The position numbers and the translations under genes were made by a program. From positions 124,001 to 188,000 of the forward strand of contig JAKJHU010000377.1 of NCBI GenBank assembly GCA_022316685.1: a stretch of 64,000 nucleotides of DNA, given 5' to 3'. The notes beneath the pieces are model-generated. The model ran no database searches. It was not told where the DNA came from and was given only the letters and a program-made list of their open reading frames with translations. The stretch is from Progne subis subis (lineage: Eukaryota > Chordata > Aves > Passeriformes > Hirundinidae). This document shows, in pieces, positions 43,446 through 56,102 of the stretch; the first letter of the stretch is position 1, and the number at the start of each line of letters is the position of its first letter.

Positions 43446-44092
43446 CCTTTCCCAGCCATCCCGCCCCTCCAGCCCCAGCGTCTCGCCGGGGTCCCGCCAA
43501 TCCCAGGGGTCCCCCCCTCTCGGGGTCCCCGCTCTGGGGCTCTGGGGCTCTCCTGTCTCCGCGGTCCCGCTCAGGGCAGCCGCGGCTCTCCCGGGGCTCC
43601 CCAAACCCGGTGTCCCCCCGCCTGTCCCGCCGGTCCCGCGCTCCCCACGTGGCCCCGGCAGAGCTCGGAGCGCCCGGCCCGGGAAGCCCGACCCCCACCG
43701 CGGGGGGACCCGCATCCCCCCGCCCCCAACGGGGCTCTGCCGCCACCGCCACCGGGACCCCCAAAAACACCTCCCGGGGAGCCCCCGATGTCCCCCCGAG
43801 GGGCATCTGCGCCTTGGCTTTGGAGCCCTGCAAGCTACAAACATCCCCCAAAAACCCCAAACCCAGGGAGCCCCGGGATATTTGGGGCGAGCTCCCCCTC
43901 CCCGGGCACCTGCGGGACGGGGGACGATGGTCCCGGGATTCTGTGGCTTCAGAGAGCGCTAGAGCCTCCCGCTACCTCCTCTCCTCTTCTTCCTGCTGCT
44001 TCCTGCTGCCGCTGCGCCTCTTCCTCCCTCCCTCCTCCTCCTCCCCCGTTCCTTGAGCCCCTGGCAGCCCGCGGGAGCAGCGGGGATGGAGC
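43446..44092. other. GC-rich, CpG-containing block (copy B)
   Basis: Partner of 355-1000 with scattered substitutions. No frame is kept selectively between the two copies, which argues against a protein gene here. Confidence 0.4.
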
Positions 44093-44569
44093 CGGGACAG
44101 GTTGGGATGAGAGAGGGGTGAGGGGGGATGCGAGCAGTGGGAGCAACTGGGCTGTACTGGGATCATACTGGGATCATACTGGGAGCGCGTGGGAGCAGCG
44201 CCATGGCTGCAGCCATCCAGGGGGATCCAGGTGGGATCCCACCACTACAGGGATGTTTTTCCTCCCCATTTTAGGGTGTTTGTGAGTCCGCAGCCCCACA
44301 AGCCCCTTTTAAGGGTTGATCATGACGGCTTTATTGACATTTTTAGGGAGGCCCCCGTTCCAAGCCCCTGTGGAGGAAGTTTTGCCCCCCAGGGTGGATT
44401 TTTGGGAATCTCTCTACTATCGTCGCTTTAAGAGCTCCCGCTCCTGTGTCTTCCCACTGGAACTCCCCTTAAAAGGGCAACACCACTCCCGTTGATTCCT
44501 GCAGAGGAGCCCCAGGGGGGGGTTGGTCCTGGGAGGGTTGGGGGTCCCGGGAGGGTTTGGGGGTCCCGG

Positions 44570-44818
44570 GTGATGCCGATGATGGAGATGGGGTCCCCGT
44601 GTTGGGTACAAACTTTAGCAAGGGGTTCTTGGGGGGCTGTTGTAAGTTCTGGGTGGTTTTGGGGTCATGGTGGATTTTTGGGGGTTCCTGAGGGGAGTTT
44701 TCAGGGGTCCCGAAGGGGGGATTAGGTGATCCAAGGGGAACTCAAGGCTGTTTTGGGGAACCTGCCGGTGACAGAGATGGGGATCCCGTGCCTGGTATAA
44801 ATCTTCTCAAGAGGGTCT
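44570..44818 (-). pseudogene. FLOT1: FLOT1 exon-3-like remnants, two extra copies (copy B)
   Basis: Partner of 1479-1727. The nearer copy (about 44762-44818) reads EKIYTRHGIPISVTG with a GT after its end. The farther one (about 44570-44622) is strongly decayed. The same exon triplication is therefore older than the 43-kb duplication. Confidence 0.58.
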
Positions 44819-44995
44819 GGGGGATTTTGGGAGGTCCCGTGGGAATTCTGATGTCCTGAGGGGGTTTGGGGGGGCTCTGTGTGGAGTTTTGCAGTCATGG
44901 GGAGTTTTTGGTGGGTCAAGGGATGTTTTTGGGATCCTGCGGAGGTTGGGGTGTCCCAGGGGGGTTTGGGGGATCCCGGGAGGTTTTGGGGGTAC

Positions 44996-45086
44996 CTGGG
45001 CGATGCCGGTGACAGAGCTGGGGACCCCGTGCCGGGTCTGAACCTTCTCACTGCGCTCGGGCAGCATCAGCGTGTTCAGGGAGATC
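44996..45086 (-). pseudogene. FLOT1: Flotillin-1 exon remnant (copy B)
   Basis: A 91-base exon identical in structure to 1905-1995: acceptor [28 protein letters not shown] then [10 protein letters not shown], donor GTAC. Its retention in both copies at full length with good splice edges is notable, but neighbouring exons are damaged or absent. Confidence 0.7.
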
Positions 45087-45158
45087 CTGGGGGGCCGGGG
45101 GGTCACCCCAAATCCCAGGGGACCCCAAATGCCAAGGGAGCCCCTGAACTCCGCTCAG

Positions 45159-45227
45159 CACTGGATCTGCTGCAGGCAGGGGGGCACCAGCACTCGGCCC
45201 CACCCCACCATCACAGGGGGCACAAAC
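45159..45227 (-). pseudogene. FLOT1: Flotillin-1 upstream exon remnant (copy B)
   Basis: PPVMVGWGRVLVP..CLQQIQ as in copy A. Bases at the exon end differ from copy A (CAGTGCTGAG versus CAGCGCTGAG), and neither offers a GT donor at the right place. Confidence 0.65.
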
Positions 45228-45658
45228 GGGGCAGGGGCACGGACAGGTCGGGGGGGACCCCAAAGTGCTGGGGGAGGGAACACGGGGGGACTCCCAGGAA
45301 TCCCCGTGGGGGGATGAGGGGGGACCCAGGAGGAGTTTGGGGGGCTGGGTGGGTCATGGGGAACCCCCAGGAGTCTTGTGGGGGTGGGAAGGGCAAAGGA
45401 CAGGGCGAGCCCCAGGATGGGTTTGGGGGGGAACCGGATTGGAGCTTCCGTGGCAGTGGGATGGGGATGAGATCTGCCCGCGGAATTCCATAGGAATGGG
45501 ATGGCAGTGAGATCCATCTACAGAATTCCCATGGCAATGGGACAGCAGTGGGATCCACCCATGGAGGTCCCATGGGAATTCGCACGTTCCCAGAGTTTGC
45601 CCTCCCAAATCCCCCATTTCCAAATCCCACATTCCCATGGGAATTCCACCCTCCCCAC

Positions 45659-46675
45659 GCTTATGCTCCAGTGCCCCCCGCCCATATCTGACAGATTTCC
45701 CGAGACATTCCAGGCAGGTGTGCCCCAGGGGATTTGTTCATTCCTCAGCCTGGAGCTCCTCATGTTCCCAGCGCCTCTTGGTGACCCGGGCAGCGCCGGC
45801 GGCCACCATGAATCTCTCGGATCGCGGCTGGAAGGAGAGGAATTCCCGGCGGTCGGAGCCGAGCCGATGGGATCCGCGATCGATCCAGTGGGACAGGAGG
45901 TGACAGCCGGAAAGCTCCTGCAGCGTGTGGAGACCTGGGCAGGGATTGGACCCACGGAGACCCACGGGATTGTGTCCCAGCCCCACGGAGCCCCATTGCA
46001 GCCACACGGACCCTCCAGGATCACGGACATGAACTGGACCGGGCTCCGACAGCGCCACGGGCAGGGACCGCAGGGAGAGGAGAACTGGGGGGACACGGAG
46101 ATTTGGGGAATGGGGGATCACGGCTGAAGGAAAGGGGCAACGGGGAGAGCAGGGAAGGGGCTTTGGGGGTTCCAGGATTGAGAAAAGGGGAGGGTGAGGT
46201 TGTATAGATGTGGGATAGGTGGGGTTAAGGGGTTTCCTGTACTTAGGAAAGGGAGCTCCAAGGGTCCCGGGTGTCCCCACTCCCAGCACAGGGCAGGGAA
46301 ACCCGTGATGATTGGAAATAGGGATCCTCGGTGACGTCCTCAGTGTTGAGGGAAGGAGGGGATGAGTGCTGGGAAAGGCAGGAATTGGGATCCCGGGGGT
46401 CTCTGGATCAAGGAAAATGGGGCTCTGGGGGCAGGGAGAGGCGGGATGGCCGGGAAAGGGGTGCACAGGTTGTTGGTGCTGGATCAGGGGGTGCAGGGTG
46501 GAACCCGTGCCCGGGAATGGGGGTTCGGGGGGATCGCGGCGCCCAGGAATGGGGGTGTAGGGCCCCGGGGTGCTCCGCAATGGGCGATCCAAGAGTCCCG
46601 GTGCCGGGGGTCCCCCTCCCCTCTCGCCGCCCCCCCGGGCCCCAGGAACGCCCCCAGCCCCAGCGCTGGAGCCAC
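45659..46675 (-). pseudogene. MHC class I pseudogene (copy B)
   Basis: Partner of 2568-3584. The alpha-1 remnant begins at 46084 after CCCCCCAG. Alpha-2 spans about 45934-45659 with REFLSFQPRSERFMVAAGAA and VTKRRWEHEEL. The same TGA (45740-45738) stops it, so that lesion predates the duplication. The candidate leader ATG has become GTG (46675-46673). Several substitutions are specific to this copy (for example QPRSERF versus QPGSGRF). No alpha-3 or membrane exon is seen. Not expected to be functional. Confidence 0.7.
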
Positions 46676-46730
46676 GGCGCTGCTCCGCTGTGGCCCCGCC
46701 CACAGCCCCGGCCCCGCCCCCAGAGCCGCC

Positions 46731-46880
46731 TCCGGCCCCGCCATTGGCGCCGCACTTTGCTGCTCGCCAATGGCGGCCCGAGGCTGGAGTGACGTCACCG
46801 CGCGCTGGGCAGAAGCCAAAGTTCCCGAGGGAGCGCGGGGGGAGCGCAGGGCGGAATTCCCGGGAATTCCCCTGCATCCC
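46731..46880 (-). promoter_or_regulatory. MHC class I-type promoter (copy B)
   Basis: Same motif order as at 3640-3790: a kB site (GGGAATTCCCC on the plus strand near 46862), ISRE-like sequence, TGACGTCA at 46797-46790, an inverted CCAAT ~20 bases on, a second CCAAT and GC boxes. The X2/CRE and CCAAT boxes are conserved between copies although the gene is broken. Confidence 0.58.
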
Positions 46881-47584
46881 CTCCTGGCATCGCCCGGGAC
46901 CCTCCTCGGCCACGCCCTGCGGGACCCCCGGGCCGGGCTGTGCCCAACTCCCGGGGCTGCGCTCAAACTCTGCCTGGAGCCCGCTGGCTTCGGCCCGAAG
47001 CGGGAGAAGCCCCGCGATCCGCGGATCCATTTGTTCCTGCGGCTGCGGGTCCCAGCCCCAGCGGAGCGGGACTGGGCGCGGGCACTGCCATCCCTGATCC
47101 CCGATCTCCTGCTCTCGCTCTCTCCTGTGCTCTCCCTTTCCTTCAGGCGATCATCAATCCCAGAGCGGCCGGAGAGCCCCGTGCCCAGGTCGGGTTTCCC
47201 AGGAAAGGGAGGCCTGGGGGTGAGGTGCCCCGGGCTGGCCGGGAATGGGGGTCCGGTGGTGCCCGGGCTGACGGGAACAGGGGATGCAGGGGCTGGGAAA
47301 GGAGGATACCCGGGAAAGGGGGTGCAGGGGGTGTGGGCGCAGGATAAGGGGGTGCAGGGGGTCCCGGAGCTGGGGAAGGAGATGTGAAGGGATCCCAGTG
47401 CCCAGGAATGGGGATTCCAGGGGGTGCCAGGGCGGCTCCCCAAAGCCCCTCCCGGGGTGGAGCAGGAGCTGGGTCGGGAGCTGTGGGGAGAGGAAAGGGG
47501 GTGAGCCCGGCATGGGGGGACATGGGGGAGTCCCACGCGCTCCGAGGGGGGGACACAACCCCCGGGGACCCCCCCTTTGGACTG

Positions 47585-48731
47585 GGACAGGCTGGGATAA
47601 ACTGGGACACCGGGATACACCGGGATACACCGGGGCCAGTACTGGCACCCACTGGGAGCAGGATCAGAGCACACTGGCACCCAGCAGGACCAGAACTGGG
47701 CAACAGGGATCATCGTGGGACCAACGGGGATATATTGGGATTAGACTGAGCGTGACTGGGATCATACTGGTGGAAAGTGGAACCTTACTGGGCCAAGGAG
47801 ATGTGACTGGGAATGACTATGAGTATGCTGAGGGCAACTGGAATATACTGGGAGTGTCTGTGACCATACTGGGGTGACTGGGAACACACTGAGAGGCACT
47901 GGGAGTGACTGGCTCTACACTGGGGGCAACTGGCACCCTGCTGGGGAGACTGGGATCATCGTGGTCTAATCCTGGGATCATACTTGAATGACTGGGTCTG
48001 TGCTGGGGCAACTGAGAGCAACTGGGATCAGACTGGGAGGAAATGGGACCATGCTAGGAGTAATTGGGATGATGATGGTATCAGAGTAGGACCATACTGG
48101 GAGTGACTGGATCTGTGCAACTGGGATTACACTGGCAGGAAATGGGATCATGCTGAGGACAACTGGGATCAGACTGGGAGCAACTGGCAACACACTGAGG
48201 GTGACTAGGATCATTCTGGGATCATACTGGGAGTGACTGGGAGCAGGCTGAGGGCAACTGAGACCATCTTGGGGCCACTGGGATATACAGGGAGGGACTG
48301 GAATCATGCTGGAGTTGATTTTGAGTGGGTGTGAGCAACTGGAATCATGTTGGAGCAACTGGGAGTGAGTGGAAAGAAACTGGGATTTCCTGGGAGAGAC
48401 CAGGAGTGACTGGGATCCCAGAGGAACCATAAAGGCAGTTACAGGAATAATACTGGGAGTATCTGGGAGTGACTGGAACCTTGCAACTGGGACCATGCTA
48501 GGGGCAAATGGCACCATACTAGGAGTGACTGGGTTTGTACTGGAATCATACTGGGAAAGACTGGAGCCATAGTGGGAGTGACTGGGCTCATACTGGAGGT
48601 AACAGGAACTGTACTGGGACTGCCTAGAACTATCGTAGGGGTGAATGGGAACTACTGGGATCATACTGGGAGAGACCAGGATGATACTGGGATCATACTG
48701 AGTGTAACTGAAGGTGACTGGGGTGACGGGG
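47585..48731. repeat. Degenerate 'ACTGGGA' minisatellite (copy B)
   Basis: Partner of 4491-5640 with almost no length change, so the array has not expanded since the duplication. Confidence 0.85.
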
Positions 48732-49508
48732 AGCCACAGGGCCCATGCTGGGAGTGACCTGGGCCCCCCTGGGGGAACTGGGGGAACTGGCCCAGCTGGG
48801 GCTCAGGGTTGTTCTCCCCCAGGGCTGCCCCGGGTCCTGCTGCCACCCCTGGCCCAACAGAGCTGAGGGACAGGGGACAGCTGAGGGGCAGGGCACAACC
48901 AGGGAACACGGCCTGGCCCAGGGACACTGAGCTCCAGCACTTTGGGCTGTTGTGCCCGGGCTGTTGCCCTTGGGCTCCCAGCACAGGCCCAGGGGGGAGA
49001 ATAGAATCCCCTCCACAATCTGGTGTTTGTCTTGAAGCTTTGCTCTGGAACATTCCCAAGGAGCCACCTGCAGTGGCTGGAGCCCTGCTGGGTGCCCGGG
49101 GCCACCAAAGCCGCTCCGGCAGTGCCCTCCTGCCCCGGGCAGGGCAGGGAACACCCAAGGAAAGGCTCGTGCTGGGCTCAGGGCAGGGACAGGGCACTCC
49201 CCTGGTGCTGCCAGGGGCACAACAGAGCCGGCCTGGGGAAAGGATTGGCATTTATGTCCCATGGAATCCCAGCAGGGATTCCTTCTCATTTCACTGTTGT
49301 CACTGGACTGGTCATCAATTAAAATAATTTCCTTATGGAAATCCCATGGCAGTGGGCTGGGGGCGAGATCCATCCATGGAATTCTCACCTGACTGAGAGG
49401 AGACTGAGATTCAGCCGTGGAAATTCCATGGGAATTTCTGCATTGGCAAGTCCCTCCTTCCTGAATCCCACATTCCCATGGGAATTCTTCTTCCCTTCCC
49501 ACACCCAC

Positions 49509-49774
49509 CTTTGTGCTCCAGTGCGTCCCGAGCATATATGATTTTGGGAGCCCTTCTACACCAGTTTGTCTCAGGTAATCATCTGCTCCACCATGATCCC
49601 TTTGGATTCCCAGCACCTCGGGGTGATCCAGGCGGCACCGTTGGACACTGCAAAGCTCCCGGATCCCAGCTGGAAGGAGGTGCAATCCCACCTGTCATAG
49701 CTGCACCACGGGATCCATGGATTCTCTGTTGGACAGGAGGTCACAGCTGGAAACCACCTGCACCCTGTGGAGAT
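49509..49774 (-). pseudogene. Second MHC class I alpha-2 exon remnant (copy B)
   Basis: Partner of 6418-6683 and virtually identical to it across the exon: YDRWDCTSFQLGSGSFAVSN and GAAWITPRCWESKG in the conserved strand/helix positions, with the same stops and frameshifts, acceptor CCCAG and donor GTGGGTG. Confidence 0.65.
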
Positions 49775-51430
49775 CTGGGAACGAGGACAGAAGGGACCCA
49801 TGGAGTCATGTCCCTGCCCTGTTGGAAACCAGATAGAAATCTCCCAGGAACCCATGAACATAGGCTTAGAGGCAGAAAAGAAAGCAGGGATTGGTTTGAA
49901 ACCCTTGGATAAACTGAGATACATAAAGTCACACAGACATGAAGTGGGGGTGTGAGTTTTAGTTTTAGGTGAGTAAAAATACACCTTAAATTCCTTAAGC
50001 AAAGAAGAGACTGTATTAGTTGACAGAAAAGCCCTAAAGTCCAGTTTAAAGTTCAGTAGCATTACCTTGCCCAAAGTTAACTCGGACCTAAACATAACAT
50101 CAGCATACCATAGCATTGCTACCATTGCTAGACAGAATAGATGGGCTGCAGGCATAAGCCTTGTGTAAGAAATTATGAGCATTGTGGCACAACTGTGTTA
50201 GACCAGGATAGATGCAAAACGACAGGAATAGCATCGTGTTTGTAGCTGGTTGGATGATTTCTGAATATAATGCATTGTCTTGGGGGTGCTGCTGCTGCTT
50301 GGGACATGGGGACCCTGTGCAGGAAGGCATTTTGCATAATGGCACGGACTGTAACACTCTGACCTTCGTGAGACTGATCTGGCCATGTCATAAACTACTT
50401 TTCTGACAAGCAGCAGCCTCTCTTGTCCCTCGGTTGGCCCGCTCCAACTTGACAGCTGTCCATCAGCAATGTGCCCGCTGCTCCTGCGTGCTGCCAGTCC
50501 TTCCCTGGCAGTGCCGGCAGGAGCTGCTCCTGCCGCCGGCCAGCTCCTCTGCCTGCAGTCCCTTCCCGTGCTGGCAGTACAAGCTCCCTCTTGCCTCCAG
50601 CCAAATGCCTGCCTGCACCTTGGGCTGGCTTTACCGACTCTCTTCTTGCAAGTGTTTGACTCCCAGGCTTCTGCCCCAGCCCAGGGACATTTGTTATTTC
50701 CATCACCTGCTAGTTTTACACCATGAACCATTCTGGTTTTACCTAAGAGGTGAATCATGAGGATTGTGGTGCTTTCTTGTACACAACGTCCTGTTCAGAC
50801 CAAGAACACGCTGTCCTTACATCTGGGATTGTGGCCGTTCCCACACCATTTATTCCGCACTGCATGACTAAAGAAAATCTCTCCTTTTCCTTACTAAGTT
50901 TAAGCTACAGCTTAGTGCAAATGTGTGTTAAAAGAGAATGAATCATCCCCCTTTTATTTTGCGGTCACTAGTGGATACCTCCATGAAGGATACAGAACAA
51001 CTCAAAACTGTTGTGCATACAATGAAGAAAACGCAATACAAAACTTCATCTGGATTACGAGGTTAGAAAACCTGTTTTAATCTGGGTCACTCTTTCTCCC
51101 CACATCTACTTAAACTGACAATAAATTAAGCTGATTTTCTCCACGCTGAGGCAGTTTTGCAATGAAGCAGCTGAGATGTTAATTTTGAGGAACTAAGGAT
51201 TTTTAGGAAAGTTAATATAATAAGCTGCTGAATTATCTGAAGTAGATAGGTAATCTTTGTTCGCAGTTAACAGAAGCCGGATCTTAGATAAGCTACCTCG
51301 GATCTTGTAACTCGTTTCTTGTCAGGTTTATGTTTATGTAGTTGTGCTTGTAATGAAAAACAAAACGTGGTAAATAGGACATAAGATAGCTGCAGATTTC
51401 CTGCTTAAAGGACCCATTGAACACAGGAAA

Positions 51431-51803
51431 CTGTAAGGTCTACCAAGAAATCATTTCTCACAAATGCATTGAAAAGGTAGAAAGGTCAGGACAAGGAAGA
51501 CTCATCTTACTTGCTCATTTTGGGTGACCCCTCCCCAGAATAGACGCCCGACTCATTTTAAGAAACAAAGTGCGCATGCTGAATAGCCTTTTTGCCAATT
51601 AGCATACGAAGCGAGGAATGGGAGGTGACAGGGGTATGAATATGCATTTGTATTTTGGATATTCAACACTTTTGTAAATAAAAGGCTTTGTAATTACCTG
51701 TGAATTTGGCAGTGCGAATTAGGGAAATATCTCGCGTGCTGCCCGGCCGTAATAAACATACACTTTCTAACTTTAAACTGTTAGAGAGTTTTTGTCCATC
51801 ACA
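51431..51803 (+). mobile_element. Probable solo LTR (copy B)
   Basis: Partner of 8340-8712, ending TGTCCATCACA. Same poly(A)-like signals; the left limit is uncertain. Confidence 0.4.
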
Positions 51804-53592
51804 GTCGAGTATCAATACTAGACCAATACCATCTTTGTTTAATAAGTCAGAAGAAGCTGTGGGGGGAAGGAGCCGCCCTGAGCAGGGCAGGTGCTGCTGC
51901 TGCTGAGAGCTGCTGTGTGGGGCAGGGCTGCTCCCAGCTCCAGACCATCCTGGGCACAGCTCTGGAGGACGCTTGCCAAAAGAAGGTGAGCCTGGGATTG
52001 CTGTAAGGATCAGGAGCTTTCCTGACAGTGTTTCTATTTCCTACTTGGAAGAGGATGGGAAAGTTGGGGGATGACAAAAAGATTTTTGCTTTTAATACAT
52101 TTTTCATATATTCATAGCTCTGTTAACTACTATTCTATAGTTATACATCTATAATCTTTAATTAACTCCATTCAACTACTATTACATAGTAGTAGATAAG
52201 TATAATCCTTCATTAACAGTAGTGTGTTTCCTACACTTTCTCTTAGATTTTAGAACAATAAACCTCTAAACACATTCCTGAAATACTGTATAATCATATT
52301 ATCAGGAAGGGAACCTAGAGGATGAACATTTTGGTTTTTAACCACAGGGTGATCGGTCATAAAACAAGCAGGGCAAAGAAGCCCATGGTCCTATTCAAAT
52401 GGATTTACCCACGGCTGTGTAACTGGGGCAACTGAATCTCCTACTGGATGTTCCTGTAAAATATACGAATTAATCACCCTTAATAAATGCTTGCAATCTA
52501 GGGCCGGGTATGCCACTCCCCTGATCTTGTCACTGTCACCTGGTGCTCTCAGGGAGGCTCTGGCATTTGCAGCAGCTGAGTCAGGCACTGCCCTTGGGAT
52601 TGCTGCCAGGCAGCTGTGTCCATGGGAATGGGGTGTCCAAGCTTGCCTGTCACCTGTGGGGCTGTGGGCAAAGCAGTCCATGGGAAAGGGGAATGAGCTG
52701 AGCCCCCTCCCTGAGATCCCATCATGGGCACACCCGGGGATCCCCTTGCTGTGTCCTTCCAAGCTCTGAGCTGCCCTCCTGGCTGCAAATCTGTGCCACA
52801 GCCTCTGGGAATTCCCGGAATGTCCCACGGGGAAGCGCAGAGATGCCAGAGCTGAGGAAATGCTGTTGGGTTTGCCAAGGGAGCCGTGAGTGTCCTTGGC
52901 AGAAGGGGGTGCTGAGCCCTTGCCCAGAGACCTTTGGAGAGGCTGAGACATTCAGGGATCCCTGTTCTCTGGACAGGGTCTGATTTATGCCAGGGTGACA
53001 CGGGAGTGTGATTGTGCTCTGATTGCAGCCAAAGGTGCAAACCCAGGGCAGTTGGGAACAAGCCCATCCAGCCCCTCACCTTCCCTGAGCCACAGGGAAT
53101 CCTTTGCCTCTCACATCTCTAAGTGGCAAAATCTGAGTGCAGCAGAAAGTCATGAGATTTCTGACCTCAGAGAACCAGGAATGATGTAGGGGTTGGGGAA
53201 AATTCCTTAAAGCAGCTTTTTCCATCTATTTCCTTTGGACTTGGGTTTGCAGATGTTACCAAGCCTTTCTGCATTAGGAGTGGTTCCACTAGCAAATCCT
53301 GAAGATCCAGCCTTGTCCCTCTGCCACATGGCCAAAACACTCAGGGCAGCAGGGCAGGGATGGCTCCTGGAGAGCCCCCACGCACAGGCCTGGCTGCTCG
53401 TGGCACACTCAGACAGCACAGCTGGAGCTCAGTCAGGGACCTGGGTGAAGGTTGTCCCAGAGCAGGAACAAGGGTGGGTGAGTCACAGCGGGACAGTCTA
53501 CAGGGAATGGCCCAGGTTTGGCTCAAAGCAGCCTCTGCTGACTTGTCACTGTCCTTTATCCATGAACAGGTCCCCATGGGCAGGCACAGCAA

Positions 53593-54525
53593 ATGTGCAA
53601 CAGCAGCTCCATCAGCCACTTCCTCCTGCTGGCATTGGCAGAGACGCGGCAGCTGCAGCTCCTGCACTTGTGCCTCTCCCTGGGCATCTCCCTGGCTGCC
53701 CTCCTGGGCAACAGCCTCATCATCAGCGCCGCAGCCTGCGGCCACCTCCTGCACACGCCCATGTTCTTCTTCCTGCTCAGCCTGGCCCTCACCCACCTGG
53801 GCTCCATCTGCACCACTGTCCCCAAAGCCATGCACAATTCCCTCTGGGACACCAGGACCATCTCCTACACAGGATGTGCTGCTCAGCTCTTTGTCTTTCT
53901 GTTCTTCATTGGAGCAGAGGACTATCTCCTGACCATCATGTGCTATGACCGCTACGTGTCCATCTGCAAACCCCTGCACTACGGGACCCTCCTGGGCAGC
54001 AGAGCTTGTGCCCACATGGCAGCAGCTGCCTGGGCCAGCGCCTTTCTCTATTCACTGCTGCACACAGCCAATACATTTTCCCTGCCCCTGTGCCATGGCA
54101 ATGCCCTGGGCCAGTTCTTCTGTGAAATCCCACACATCCTCAAACTCTCCTGCTCCAAATCCCACCTCAGGGAACTTGGGCTTCTTGTATTTTCCATCTC
54201 TTTAGCATTTGGTTGTTTTATGTTCATTGTTTTCTCCTATGTGCAGATCTTCAGGGCTGTGCTGAGGATCTCCTCTGAGCAGGGACGGCACAAAGCCTTT
54301 TCCACCTGCCTCCCTCACCTGGCTGTGGTCTCCCAGTTCCTCAGCACTGCAGTGTTTGCCCACCTGAAGCCCCCCTCCATCTCCTCCCCATCCCTGCATC
54401 TGGCCCTGTCAGTTCTGTATTCAGTGGTGCCTCCAGCCCTGAACCCCCCCATCTACAGCCTGAGGAACCAGGAGCTCAAGGCTGCGGTGTGGAGACTGAT
54501 GACTGGATGGTTTCAGGAACATTAA
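53593..54525 (+). CDS. Olfactory receptor, OR14-like, intact
   Basis: Seven-membrane odorant receptor of olfactory neurons, 310 codons, single exon, full family length. The start MCNSSSISH carries an NSS glycosylation site. Landmarks: LLGNSLII in TM1, PMFFFLLSLALTHLGS in TM2, MCYDRYVSICKPLHY at the end of TM3, a cysteine-rich second outer loop with CHGNALGQFFCEIPHI and KLSCSKS, KAFSTCLPHLAVVS at TM6, and NPPIYSLRNQEL at TM7. The usual NPLIY of TM7 is NPPIY here, a change that could weaken signalling; copy A keeps NPLIY. The stop is TAA 54523-54525. The bird OR14 group is highly expanded and under frequent gene conversion, so paralogues elsewhere are expected. Confidence 0.93.
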   Translation: MCNSSSISHFLLLALAETRQLQLLHLCLSLGISLAALLGNSLIISAAACGHLLHTPMFFFLLSLALTHLGSICTTVPKAMHNSLWDTRTISYTGCAAQLFVFLFFIGAEDYLLTIMCYDRYVSICKPLHYGTLLGSRACAHMAAAAWASAFLYSLLHTANTFSLPLCHGNALGQFFCEIPHILKLSCSKSHLRELGLLVFSISLAFGCFMFIVFSYVQIFRAVLRISSEQGRHKAFSTCLPHLAVVSQFLSTAVFAHLKPPSISSPSLHLALSVLYSVVPPALNPPIYSLRNQELKAAVWRLMTGWFQEH

Positions 54526-55879
54526 ACTCCTTGCCAAGTTCTGCAAATCACTTCTAATAAGTCATCTTTGTTACTTCTTGTTGGTTAGGTTATGGCTGTT
54601 TTCCCTGTGATTTACTTTATTGATATTGTCCATAAAGAAATGTCATTCTTTGTGCCATTTCTCATTTTGTTTCTCGCCACCTTGCCCGTGGCCACAGAAT
54701 TAGTCAATTAAAGACTTCACTCTTGGTGGCTTTAAAGGGAATCAAGGATCTCCCAGGCAAGTTTTCTGCAGAGATGACCCTTTTGTTCCCTTCTGTGCAG
54801 CTGCAGCAGCAATGTCTGTGTGCAGAGCTGGGGCAGATCAGTGCTGGCACAGCAGCTGTGCCCAGGAGCAGCAGCACTTGGTGTTGCCAGTGCTGCTCCC
54901 GTGGCCCTGCCCCGCTGCCCTCCTGGCCCTGCTGTTGCTGTAGGGCCTGAGTGCTCTCGGGGCCGGGCACAGTGCTGGGGGTGGCAGTGCCGGGGCTGCA
55001 GCAGGGACAGGCCATGGGCACTGCTGGGGCAGCGCTGCCGCCTCAGGGCAGGGCCTGGGGGCTCCAGGCTCCTTGCCCAGGCTCTCTCCAGAACACGCCC
55101 AGGCCAATGCTCAGCAGAGAAAAGCCCCGTGAGCAGCCCCAGGGTGGCCGTGGGCAGGGTGGGGGCAAACAGCATGGCTGGGGCTCTGCAAGGTCCCTGG
55201 GGGAGATGGGAAGGAGCAGCAGAGCAGGGGCTGATCCATCCCCACTGCGCTGGACACCCCAGGGCAGCGTCCCAGAGCGTCCTCATGCACCTGCCAACAA
55301 CATCCCTCCTCTGCAGCCCTGGCCTCTCCCCCAGCTCACACAGGAGCCGCATCCTTGCAGGCACAGACACGGCAGCACTGGCTCAGGAGCCCCTGTTTGC
55401 ACTGCCCAGAGCAGGCGTGAGCACCTCCGTGGTGTTAGTGTGGGGAGATGAACCTGAGTGAGCACAAATGCCATCAGCTCCTGGGGCCAGGAAGGGCTGG
55501 GGGACAGCAGGGAAACCACTCAGGTTTGTGGTGGCCTCTGAAGTCAGCCAGAAAGTTTGTTCGCATGAGCTGTGGGTTTCTTGTGCCACTGCAGACATTG
55601 TTGGTCAGAGCCAGGGCTGCCTGGCAGCCACCCCCAAACTGCCCTGAGCATTTCCTTTGCTTCACCTTGGCTTTCTTTCACTATTCCTGCTACAAATTTC
55701 TTCCTGTTGCTCGCCCCTGTTCCCAACCCTGCAAACAGCCCATCCCTGGTTGCCCTTTCCTTTCTGGTCCTGCTCCCCATTTCAGTTCCTGAGCTGGCAC
55801 CATGGGAACATCCCTTGGGGAGCAGGATCATCCTCCAAGTGCTTCAGGAATTGTCTGCAGGCTCCTGCAGTGCCTCATG

Positions 55880-56095
55880 CTGCTCCCTTGCCAGAGGCAC
55901 CACAGGCCAGGGGGGCACATCTGGGCTGCTGTGTCTGGCTGTGGGGCTCCCTGTTCTGGGCAAGGAGGAGGAGCTGCAGAGGCTCTGCAGGACTGGCAGG
56001 ATGGGCTTTGGGGCTGTGAGGAGAAGCTGAGGCACCTGGGCTGCTGGAGCTTCTGGAGAGGAGCCCCAGGGCTCATCCTGCAACTGCTGCAAGGG
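55880..56095 (+). mobile_element. CR1 LINE fragment, plus strand (copy B)
   Basis: Partner of 12780-12995, nearly unchanged. Confidence 0.5.
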
Positions 56096-56102
56096 TGGTT
56101 TC

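Noticed and set aside
46484..47713. 409-codon minus-strand open frame in copy B
   Set aside because: Proline-rich by composition, covers minisatellite, promoter and CpG-rich DNA; not kept as one frame in copy A.
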